Below, one piece after another: positions 1 to 8,275 of a stretch of 20,161 bases of DNA (positions are counted from its first letter, which is position 1; each line of letters begins with the position of its first letter). The notes under the pieces were generated by a model. That model worked only from the letters and a program-made list of their open reading frames with translations. It was not told the DNA's origin and searched no databases. The stretch is taken from contig JANDJZ010000191.1 in the NCBI GenBank assembly GCA_027943245.1, forward strand, positions 1 through 20,161. The letters run 5' to 3'. Origin of the DNA: Acanthamoeba sp. SK_2022b (Eukaryota; Discosea; Longamoebia; Acanthamoebidae). A program made the translations under genes and the position numbers.

Positions 1-2286
1 CAGTTCACCAACGAGCCCATAAACGTCGTGCAGCTCAAGTACATCAAGATGGCCATCAAGTGCCTGCCAAACAAAATCATAATGGTGCTCTCCCATGAAT
101 CTCTAAAGAAAGAATAGAACAATTAATCAAATAATAAACAAATAAATACTTACCTTTGTGTTGCCTTTAGGTGTTGACAAGCAATGCCATGAATGAGGAC
201 GATGATACATTGTCTACTCAACTGGACATGATGTACAAGGCTTTTGTCTTCTACAACGGCACCTTTGCCGACATCTTTGAGGTTCTTTCTGCTTTCCTCG
301 ATCACGTCTGCATGACCTCGTGACGAGAGCACTCACTCTTGGCTGTGCAGCAATACAAGGGTCTCTCGCGTAAAGACTTGCAGCAAAAGTTCAAAGAGAT
401 GGGGTCCCTCCTCATTCCTCTCCTGCACACCTCGCAGAAGAATATCATGCGAGCGTTCGATCCGCTGCCATACACCGAGCTCCCCAGCGTGCGCAACCCC
501 TCCCCCGTCTCTTCCTTTGTCTGTTTCGCGCCCATCGCTTTCTCTTTCGCTCTTCGTCGCTTTCGTTCTTTTGGCCGCCCGAAAAGCGAAACGCTCAACG
601 TCCTCTCCCCACGATGCAGAAGAGCGTCCGGTACTTCCTGAGCGCTTCGCAGCTCCTCAACGAAATCAAAGCCAATCCGCACAACATTGCCGGAGTGCTG
701 TTCTGGGACAAGAGGTCCTTCTCTCTCTCTCTCTCTCTCTCCTTTATTCTTGTTCGTTCTACAGCTCGCGTTCATCATCTCATCGCTTTGTGTGTTTTGT
801 GACAGCGTCTTGTGCACACATCTGGACGTTACCACCACGCGGTGGATCCTCAACCTCATTTGTATCATGGTATTGCATTACTATTCTACTCTTCGATTCT
901 ATGCCCATCAGACGCTTGGGCGATTTGCTGATGGACCTACGTAACACGTGTTGGTCGCGAATGTCTCCAGAAAGCCAATTCGAGACGACGAGACAGCTCG
1001 AAGCGCGTGCAGCATGTCGACGACGCCGAGCGGTCGTCGCACCACCCGTTCCTCACCAACGACGTGTTGGCCACGTACGTCTCCCTCGCCCCGCAGCTAT
1101 CGGCTCATCCATCAGCGGGCTGACCTGCGTCGCGATTGCCAGCCTGCGGGTCACCCCCAAAGGCGACGACGAGGAGCGGCCTGCCGTGTCGCTCCTTGTG
1201 CCCGAGTCGCCCCGCAGCTCCAACAATTTCCAGCAGCGGGTCTCGCGCCTGTCCGAGGTAAGCTTCAGCCCCCCCCCCTCCCTCTCTCCCCCTCTAGTTG
1301 TTAGATGTCGCCGTGTGACGGCCCCTCCCAAAACGTCGCGTGATCAGGTCTTGCTCCGACGGAACGACGAGGGCGAGTACGTGGGGCTGTACATCATCTG
1401 CCTCAAGAACATCTCGCTGGCCGTCCTCATGAACCTGCACGCCCTGCACGACACGAGGCACATCAACACCATCGTACGCGACCGCGCCTTTGCCGCCTTT
1501 GGCTGCGCCCAGCACTCACGCGCTCTCTCTACGGACACTTGGCTTGTTATCCTCGTCCGCCTCGCGAGCGCAGAAGCTCTGCTTCACGGAGCTGTTCACT
1601 CTGGAGCAGAACCTGAGCCGTGCCCTGAAGACCACTCCGCCCAATCGCCGCCTCTTCCACGGCGTCTCCGTCAAGAAGCCCTCCAATGTACGTCTCGAGC
1701 CCCGACTCGCCTCCGCGACCCACGATTCGTTTCGCTCCATCTTTCTCACGCGCGTGCGCAACCAGCCGATCGAGAGCTCGCAGAAGTTCTACAACTTCCT
1801 CATGTACGATCGGTTGACCGGCCAGGCCAAGGTAAAGCGTGCTGCGCCCATCTCAGAGAGGGGCTCACGACTTTGCGAGTGCAAGCCGTCGGGGAACTGA
1901 GGGAAACTGCGGTGCGTGGTGGGGCAGGGAACGGTGCCAATGGCGCAGAAGGAGGTGGACAGGAGCTTCCTGCACATGACTGCGCAGGCGCACAACGCCT
2001 TCGAGAAGGACCCCGAACTGTCTCAGGTACTCACGACAGTCTGGGGGGCAACAGTTGACTGTCGTCGCAGATGGGGAATTCGCTCACTCACGCGCCCGCA
2101 CGCGGGATCGTTGTTCAGATGCTGATGCGGGACAACAACGGGGTGGTGTACTGCCGGCGCACGCTGGGCAAGGAGGTCTACTACCAGCAATTCCAGCAGC
2201 AGAAGACGCACTACGAATTCATTCACCGCATCGAGAAGACCGTCCGCAACGCCATTCAAGAAGAGAACGGTTCTGTGGTGCTGTAG
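1..2286 (+). CDS. CCZ1: CCZ1 homologue, vacuolar fusion protein (5' partial, multi-exon)
   Basis: Ccz1 pairs with Mon1 as the guanine-nucleotide exchange factor that loads Rab7 on late endosomes and vacuoles. Spliced exons follow the family order. The first exon (1-84, QFTNEPINVV) matches the end of the first longin segment. Exon 171-281 carries MMYKAFVFYNGTF, exon 351-488 the helix leading to AFDPLPYTELPS, and the exon from 620 carries KSVRYFLSASQLL and VLFWDK. The 1350-1500 region has GEYVGLYIICLKNISLAVLM, 1770-1830 has KFYNFLMYDRLTGQAK, and the last exon (2071-2283) has NNGVVYCRRTLGKEVYY before TAG 2284-2286. Introns are short and GT-AG. The junction of the exon ending near 713 with the one starting near 807 does not join cleanly in frame, so internal boundaries from 700 to 1350 are approximate. 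The N-terminus lies upstream of the window. The gene runs toward the CpG-poor block, leaving about 150 bp of normal-composition 3' flank. Family assignment rests on remembered human CCZ1 features, not an alignment. Confidence 0.8.
721..741. repeat. (CT)n microsatellite inside a CCZ1 intron
   Basis: About ten CT units directly downstream of the donor region near 714. A similar CT run lies in a CWF19L1 intron near 9016-9036. It is probably neutral slippage in a pyrimidine-rich intron. Confidence 0.85.
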
Positions 2287-2444
2287 GACCACATGTAACG
2301 TTGTGCCACGGTCCTCACAAAACCTCCATAAACGTCGTGGTTGGCGGGTGCTGACCAGTCTTGAATGAACCCACTCTTCATGGCCCACTGTGGTGCAGCT
2401 CAGTGTAACTGCCGGCCTAACCGAGGGCATCTCGCAATCTTTGG
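2287..2444. other. CCZ1 3' flank, normal CpG composition
   Basis: Between the CCZ1 stop and the CpG-poor block. It has about eight CpGs in 150 bp, like the genes, and no convincing coding frame. It marks the left side of a sharp change of composition near 2430-2460. No clear polyadenylation motif is assigned. Confidence 0.5.
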
Positions 2445-2544
2445 TGCACATGTTTTAATGGGCAAAGTGGTGTACATCAAACACTAAGCAGGTGTTATGA
2501 TGTGTACATGTCTTTTTGAGTAAAAAGAACATGTGTATTGCAGG

Positions 2545-2890
2545 TGTTGGAAGATCTCTTCAAGTGGTGGAGGGACACCAGATTTGGGGTGGTAAGAGAA
2601 GCCACAAGCAAGAACGGAGCCAATTGGTACACTGCACTGTGATGTGTGCAACCCAGACCCTGCGTCTCCTCAACAGACAGCTACCAAAAGTCTGAAGCAG
2701 GAGAAGTTGTTTGGCAGGCCCATCCCCAATGCACTCTGTGGTAGGAGTACATAGCCATGACAGCTTGGCGTGGAGGCATGTGAAGAATGGTGGAAGCAAT
2801 GTCTTCTTCAAGGTATGGTGGATGACAAATGATGAGAATGTGTATTGGGGATTCTTTGGTAACACAAACTCCTGGTGCACTGTTTGTTAA
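2545..2890 (+). pseudogene. Coding relic A in CpG-poor block
   Basis: Protein-like stretches follow one another on the plus strand but in different frames. One with LFKWWRDTRFGVVREATSKN starts at about 2545. One near 2650-2740 contains DPASPQQTATKSLKQEKLF. One near 2775-2890 contains NVFFKVWWMTNDENVYWGFF and ends in TAA. At least two frameshifts separate them. The tryptophan- and lysine-rich make-up looks like real protein, but I recognise no family. Confidence 0.4.
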
Positions 2891-2957
2891 CAGAAGAGGA
2901 AAAGGAGGTGATATGCAGCTGCTGCCACCTCTCTAGCCCAGTCCTCCATCCCTGCAC

Positions 2958-3233
2958 TCAAGCTGTCATCACTCTCAGAGGGGTCTGGCATGGTGAAACC
3001 CCATTGCCATCTCCATCATGTTCTCCCTTGCCAAGGTCCTTGTTGAACTGGGGTAGCCTGGCCAACACAGTGCCTGAGTTGGGGGGGAGGTAGTTCTCAC
3101 CAGCTTTCAACTTTTTAAAGTCTGGGCCCTGTGAAGATGAGGGGTCCAACAACTTGCATTTGTGGGAGGCCATGTCTGAGCTGGCAGTGGCCTCCATGGG
3201 GTATGCTGGTCCTGTTGGTGTAGGTGGGTTCAT
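2958..3233 (-). pseudogene. Coding relic B in CpG-poor block
   Basis: A 91-codon minus-strand open stretch with plausible composition, including SSSQGPDFKKLKAGENYLPP and a Gly/Asp-rich tail. It converges on relic A. A further minus-strand open stretch upstream (3553-3230) could be an earlier part in another frame. No domain recognised. Confidence 0.35.
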
Positions 3234-3299
3234 GTGGTGGGGGCGAGCAAGTTGTATGGAGCTTTAAAGGGCATGGTTTGTTGGGTGTGGTGTTTTATG

Positions 3300-3940
3300 A
3301 AAGTCAATGGGCGTCTTTTCAATGCCTGGCATTGGCACCAATGGATGAAGGGGGGGCTGGGCATGAAGAGGGAGGGCCTTACAAGAAGGTACAGGTTGCA
3401 AGTTGGAGATGGGCGAGGGTCCTGGAAAGAGGGGTCATCAGCAGACATGGGTGTGAATGGGAGATTAAATGAACACATTGATTGAAATCTCAAAATTCTC
3501 CATGGTTTCACTACGGTTGTCCTTCCTTTCCATCCTCCACATTCCAGTCCCACACCACGTTCACTTCTCTATGATCTAATGGCTGGAAAGTCTCAAGTAT
3601 TTGAATTTGAGTTTGTTCTATTCATTTGGTTGTCCACAGGAAACTACCATCCACAATGGAGTGCAGTAGGTTACAAACACCAGGGATGGTGCTCTGGATT
3701 CACACAGGATGATGATGGGTTCAAAAAGATGAGCTGTGGTACTCTCTATCCTCAGCCAATGCAGGGTTGACAATGCTGTCAAGTTGTAAAGTCCGCTCTG
3801 GGATGTCATGAGTATCCCTGAGTGCAGGAGACTATGGCCCAATTTGTTGACACCCCTCAATGCGCAGAAGTGATTTGTCAACAATTCCTGATGTTGACTG
3901 GCACCAGGTGGTCCAGCCTCAACCCCAGCATCCCTAGAAA
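3300..3940. other. CpG-poor sequence with no convincing gene
   Basis: Part of the decayed block. Open stretches exist on both strands, but none stands out as protein-like over the others. It has the same TG/CA excess and scattered CpGs. Confidence 0.4.
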
Positions 3941-3941
3941 T

Positions 3942-4507
3942 GTCCTGTCAGCACAAGACCAGGGAGCGCAGAGCCAGGAGAGAGGAGCTGGCTGCAGCCA
4001 AGTCCAGAGAGCAGGCCTGCACAGCCTCCATGCAATGGAACGCTGCCCTGAGACCCCTGCTCCTTGTCCAACACAACTGCATGTCCTTTGAGTGGGCAGA
4101 AGGAAGGACCTGAAGCTAGCTGGCAGGGCCAATGACTCCATGATTGAGCCCTTCACTAAGGAAAACATATATCAAGAAGAGAACAAGGGCAAGCACCTCC
4201 TCCTGGTAGTAAGAATGTTGTTGGCAGAAAGTGGTTGGATCTGGAAGGCTGCCTGGGTGCGTTGGGGGGAGTTTGATGAGGAGCTGTTGTACTACGATGA
4301 CTCCAGAGAGCTCCTGGTCATTGTGATGCACACAGACAAGGACCGCAACACTTTCCTTCTTGGTGTGTCAAGAAGGCACTCAACATGCTCAAAATTTACT
4401 ACAAGCCAGCAGCTAGCACCAAATGGAAGAATGGGAGGGAGCTGTGTGTGCTTGAATGTACAATGCAGGAAGTGGTAGTGGGCAGTATAAGTTGGCCTGG
4501 CCAATGA
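3942..4507 (+). pseudogene. Coding relic C in CpG-poor block
   Basis: The plus strand carries a charged stretch from about 3942 (KTRERRARREELAAAKSREQ) that breaks near 4100. A second open part at about 4200-4370 has GEFDEELLYYDDSRELLVIV. After a one-base frame change, a third part at about 4366-4507 has KKALNMLKIYYKPAASTKWK and ends in TGA. Together they suggest a plus-strand gene of at least 180 codons broken by stops and frameshifts. Family unknown. Confidence 0.45.
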
Positions 4508-4729
4508 AGCTGAGAGTGCTGCAATAGCCAAGGATGATGTTGGGTACAGACCATTGTCAATTAGTGAAACCTCACATGTCAATGTGGAAGGTCTTATGCC
4601 ATGACTTCCTCCACAAGCTTGTAACCAAATCAACAGCATCAGATCAAGGAGGCACAATGTTTTGCCCACCATGGAGTCAACCTCTCCCACTTCACCTCTC
4701 TCTGAAAAGAAAGATTTGACAAAAGATTT

Positions 4730-5316
4730 TCAAAGTTTTTTACTTGGCATACTATGAGCTAGTTTAGAGGCAGCAGTGGTATTTATGCAGAGCTTTGCAA
4801 TGACATAGAGACATGGGACACTTTTGGGCAGGAGTGTGGCATCCGCTTCACAAACAAATTGCAAAGGAGGACAACCTAATGGCTCAACCAAGCAGGCAAA
4901 GAAGAGCAACATGGTTTGCTAGTGGGTTATGCTTGTAAGGACCATTGCTGCTGTATCACTGAGTTCAAGGTCCCTTCCATAGACTGCAAATTGGCTGTAC
5001 TGGACTCCAAGATCAGGGAAACCTCTGATCCCATGTCTAACAGTGGATGGGTCTGCACTGTCACTGCAAGCATGGCATGCAAGCTCTCCTTCCGGTCTGT
5101 GCTCAGCTAGTGGTGATAAACTCCCTGTAGTAGGGAGGGCAGGTTTTATTGAATAACATTATGCTCAATAACATTGGGAGTGGACTTCATTAGACAAGAT
5201 TTGGCATGTTTTGGTGCAAAGTTGGCCTGAGCAAATTTCTTGTGCTTTGGTGAAGAGAACATACCCTTGGTGATGATTGGTACCACACGCCACACAGTGA
5301 ATTTCATACCATGCAT
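4730..5316 (-). pseudogene. Coding relic D in CpG-poor block, best preserved
   Basis: On the minus strand an ATG at 5316 opens 56 codons (5316-5146) that include WRVVPIITKGMFSSPKHKKF. A one-base frame change near 5150 leads into a second open stretch down to about 4921, which includes HGIRGFPDLGVQYSQFAVYG and a CHAC pair. After a single TAG the same frame continues open to 4730. This gives about 190 codons with one frameshift and one internal stop. It reads as a real but decayed gene. I do not recognise it. The plus-strand reading over 4916-5110 looks less protein-like and was taken as a shadow. Confidence 0.5.
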
Positions 5317-5353
5317 GTGTGATGCGGGTCACCTCCATCCCATTGGCTTGCCT

Positions 5354-5375
5354 TAAGAAGGCCTAGGCCTTCTTA
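5354..5375. repeat. Perfect 22-bp palindrome
   Basis: Both halves are fully complementary with no spacer, centred on GGCCTAGGCC between 5364 and 5365. It lies 38 bp upstream of the start of minus-strand relic D and about 230 bp upstream of plus-strand relic E, so it sits between two divergent relic genes. It could be an operator-like or replication/recombination site of the inserted element, or chance. Confidence 0.8.
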
Positions 5376-5604
5376 GGAGATACTGGCAGCCACGTCACCA
5401 TTCCAGAATAGTGGCCACCAATCTGGCGCCACTGACCAACTCCAAGGCTCCTGACGCTGTACAACAGCATGTTGACAAGGGCTCAAGTATAAAGGGCGTC
5501 TGTTCAGAAGGAATGGATGACAGACACTCTCTATCTCTATTGTCTCTTCATTGTTACACACACCAAATACACACAGTTCCCAGAACCTACAGTCCTGCAA
5601 CACC

Positions 5605-6640
5605 ATGACACCCACCTTCAGAAGCCTGTCTCTTGCTCCCTCTAGGAGCACATTGGGAAGGAACATGTGTGTGACACATGATATGCAGCACACAAAAGAA
5701 TAAGTTGTGGGCCGGTAGGCGCATTGAATGGTGCAGATGCAGAACTCTATACCAATGGCCATCAATACAACCTACTCCAGCATGCCAGTAGACATCCACA
5801 TTGGTTGTTCCATCAACTTCTTTTACGTCTTTACCAATGGGTGGAAGGACTTTTTCTCCACAACAATATTGCTTCTATTACAACATGTACCAACTGTTTT
5901 TCCATCCCAACTGCCAGGCTGGGAGCTTCATGCCTTGCTAAAGTCAAGGTACACCATCCAATTGGCTCTTGTTCTATCACCAACAGACCACTACTGCTAC
6001 CAGCAAATGTAAGCAGCAAGAGACAGAGAGATACAAGCAGTCTCTTCCTGTTCTCCAGTCTGCCCACTAACACATCTCATCAGCACCAATCAACATGAAA
6101 AAGAGTGACACCACAGCAGAATAATACATAATCAGATTTTCAGCAGTCTATGCACATCTGGCCTGCATCCAGCATCTTCTGCATGTGCTTGGTGGCGCTT
6201 TATTGGCCTGTTGACAGGTCAAGGACAAAGCTAAAGTCGGTGCTGTCACATGTTTGGTTGGTCCAGAGCACACTGAAGTAGTGTGCATGGCAGGTGCTTG
6301 TGCTCTTCACCCTCACAAGACAGGGTGGTTGTAGAGGTCCTCCATACTGGCCTGCTGAATGGGTTGTCATCACAGTGCGCTTATGTTGGTGAGAATAAAC
6401 AGATGTCAATGACACTGAAACTCTGACCCTTTATGCTTCTGGCAAAGCACTGGCTAACACAGCTGCCTTGGCCTTGGTGTTTAATCACCACACTGCCTTG
6501 TTCTCTGAATGCAGCCTCCACCTCACCAGCTATGTGCTCCCTCATTGGGTGCTGCACTGGAAGCTCTTCTGGCAGATGGGATCTGGTCCTCCTGCCAAGT
6601 CAGGACCCGCATTTTTGGCACCATTTTCCATCACCAATTT
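5605..6640 (+). pseudogene. Coding relic E in CpG-poor block
   Basis: A long plus-strand relic. ATG 5605 opens a stretch to about 5700, then TAA, TAG and TGA occur close together, then the same frame continues (NTTYSSMPVDIHIGCSINFF). After a frame change near 5850 comes an aromatic stretch (PQQYCFYYNMYQLFFHPNCQ) that runs with two TAA stops to about 6110. Further open parts lie near 6218-6330 (TEVVCMAGACALHPHKTGWL) and 6405-6640 (SGKALANTAALALVFNHHTA). The TGA after CAT near 5730 is what C-to-T change of a CGA arginine codon would give. No family recognised. Confidence 0.45.
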
Positions 6641-6649
6641 TTTTATTAA

Positions 6650-8158
6650 ATGTTCAGGCGCAAGGCGGCAACCTCCGCTCTAGCCGTGGCCATGGCTCCA
6701 CGGAGGTGTGGCGATACACACCTGCTTGCCAGCACCCAAGCGAGGTGTGCAGCGGCATTCTTCACATCAAGCTCTGTAGCGCCGAGGCGGGAGGTGCTCA
6801 TTCAAAATGTGCGCAACATCCTCGATCGATCAGTGAAGCTGACGGCACACGAGCGCCTAATGGTGCTCTATGACGTGCGGTCACCCCTCTCCTCCCTCCT
6901 CACCGAAGCCTACCGCCAAGGTACCTCCACTCTGTTCTGGATTTTATAATAATCACTCCTTCTGGAATTGATTATTTTTCTTTTTAAAAAGAATAATACT
7001 TATGCTGTTCTTGCCGTGTGCAGGCAAGGCTGGCAGCGATCAGCCGGTGATGATGGTGGACTTTGACACTACTCCGGCGGAGGAGGTGCTGCAGACGATC
7101 GACACCTTACGGGCAGGCGACCTGGTGGTGCTGGTCCAGACCGACGCGTTCAACCTGCGCGAGTACCGATTTCGCCTTGAGCTGTTCAAACGCGGGCTCA
7201 AGGTACGGTGGGGCGAGTGTAGCTCGCTCCTGAGCCATCCCCAACGCTCTCTGCTCACCCGGCCTCTGCTTTCCAGAACATAGAGCATGTTCACTTGGGC
7301 CTCATTCCGGAGGAGCAAATCGACGCTTACGTGGATGCCCTGGCCTTCAATCCAGAGGTATGCGTCGTTGCCCAAAGTTGCACGACCAAGCTGCGTCGAT
7401 TTATCGGATTTGTTCATGTTACAACAGGTCGAAGGCGCGCTGGCGCATGCGCTGAAGCGACGGGTCGACGTTGCGAGCCGCGTCGAAGTGACCTCCCGAG
7501 GCGGTGCCAAGCTGGTCTACGAGACAGGCATGGAGCCTGCGTTGCTCAACATCGGCGACTACACTGTACGTAGGCGTCAACGCAGTAGTGACTGAAGTAA
7601 GTTGGTAGGCCAACTTCGATGTCGTCAAAAACAGGGCATGAAGAACGTGGGGGGCACCTTTCCCGTTGGCGAGGTCTTCACCGAGCCCAAGCACCTGCGA
7701 GCAGTCAACGGCGAGGTAATGGTCTACGCATACCCCAACTCCAGCCGCGTGCTGGAGTTCCGGCCGTCGCCCATCGCGTTGACCATTGCCGACGGCGCCG
7801 TGGTGCTGCCCCCAGCGGCGGCGGATCACAACGATAACTCCGTCAGCACGATACCGGCGTCGCTGCGCGAGGTGCTGGAGATGGTGCGCACAGTGGAAGG
7901 CGAGATCTGCGTGCGCGAGTTCTTGGCCTCAACCGGGCCATGGGCCGGCACCGGCCGGTGAACGACGTTACGGCGTTCGAGCGCCAGCTGGGCCTGCACA
8001 TGAGCCTGGGCAAGAAGCACACAGTCTACAAGAAACCCGAGATCGCCACCAAGAAGTCACGTTTCCATATCGACCTCTTCATTGATGTCGAGAGGATAGC
8101 CCTCGATGATAACCAAGAGATCTACCATGATGGTCAATTCACCCTTCCCTTGCAATAA
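6650..8158 (+). CDS. M29-family metallo-aminopeptidase-like protein, likely mitochondrial, with frameshift in last exon
   Basis: M29 proteins are two-metal aminopeptidases (AmpT/AmpS-like); some relatives are ring-cleaving dioxygenase-like enzymes. Exons are 6650-6920, 7024-7202, 7277-7357, 7428-7565 and 7635-8158, all GT-AG and phase-consistent, giving about 395 residues. The family metal-ligand pattern is visible: Glu in GGTFPVGEVF, Glu in CVREF, His in LGLHMSLG, and His/Asp in FHIDLF. The C-terminus EIYHDGQFTL is also typical. The first 50 residues (MFRRKAATSALAVAMAPRR, no acidic residue early on) resemble a mitochondrial presequence. A second ATG at 6692 has a good context. In the last exon, after REF near 7921, the frame must shift to reach GLNRAMGRHRP and the conserved C-terminus; read straight, the frame stops at TGA 7959-7961. 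A four-base loss between repeated GGCC tracts would explain this. Either an assembly error or a recent null allele. Confidence 0.7.
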
Positions 8159-8275
8159 ACTGCAGCCATGATCATCGATGTTCCTTGGTCTGCGTTGGCT
8201 TCCCAAGAGAACCGCCATCTTAAATTGGGCAGAGCAAAAGGAAAAAATGGAGAAAAAGAAACATCTTACCCCAAG
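8159..8275. promoter_or_regulatory. Short intergenic gap before CWF19L1
   Basis: 117 bp between the M29 stop and the CWF19L1 start, in the same orientation. It must hold the 3' end of one gene and the promoter/5' UTR of the next. No TATA box or other motif could be assigned with confidence. Confidence 0.3.

Larger units (their letters stand above)
2445..6645. mobile_element. CpG-depleted, decayed insertion (mobile or foreign DNA, identity unknown)
   Basis: Counting by eye gives only about 30 CpG dinucleotides in 4.2 kb, many 60-base stretches having none. Flanking exons often carry 6-11 per 60 bases. G+C falls to roughly 45-48%, and TG and CA are in marked excess. This is the footprint of long-term cytosine methylation at CpG followed by deamination, so the block was probably silenced. 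It contains several open but broken coding stretches on both strands (listed separately), each interrupted by frameshifts or single stops. No terminal inverted repeats, target duplication or recognisable transposase, reverse transcriptase or capsid motif was found. It may be a DNA transposon, a retroelement, an integrated amoeba virus or plasmid-like DNA. The edges, near 2430-2460 and 6640-6655, are placed by CpG density only. Confidence 0.6.

Noticed and set aside
17..30. 14-base identity between 17-30 and 2326-2339 (CCATAAACGTCGTG)
   Set aside because: The match does not extend on either side and one copy is coding while the other is 3' flank. Treated as chance or a trace too short to interpret.
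517..2058. Long plus-strand open frame of 513 codons across CCZ1
   Set aside because: It reads through several introns and changes out of the conserved CCZ1 frame. The conserved blocks lie in other frames joined by GT-AG introns.
4916..5110. Plus-strand open stretch over relic D
   Set aside because: The minus strand has the longer and more protein-like reading over the same bases, continuous with neighbouring open parts.
2445..6655. Terminal inverted repeats or target duplication at the CpG-poor block edges
   Set aside because: Only weak, gapped similarity (CACCA-TTT near both ends, TTAATG versus ATTAAATG) was seen, not better than expected by chance.
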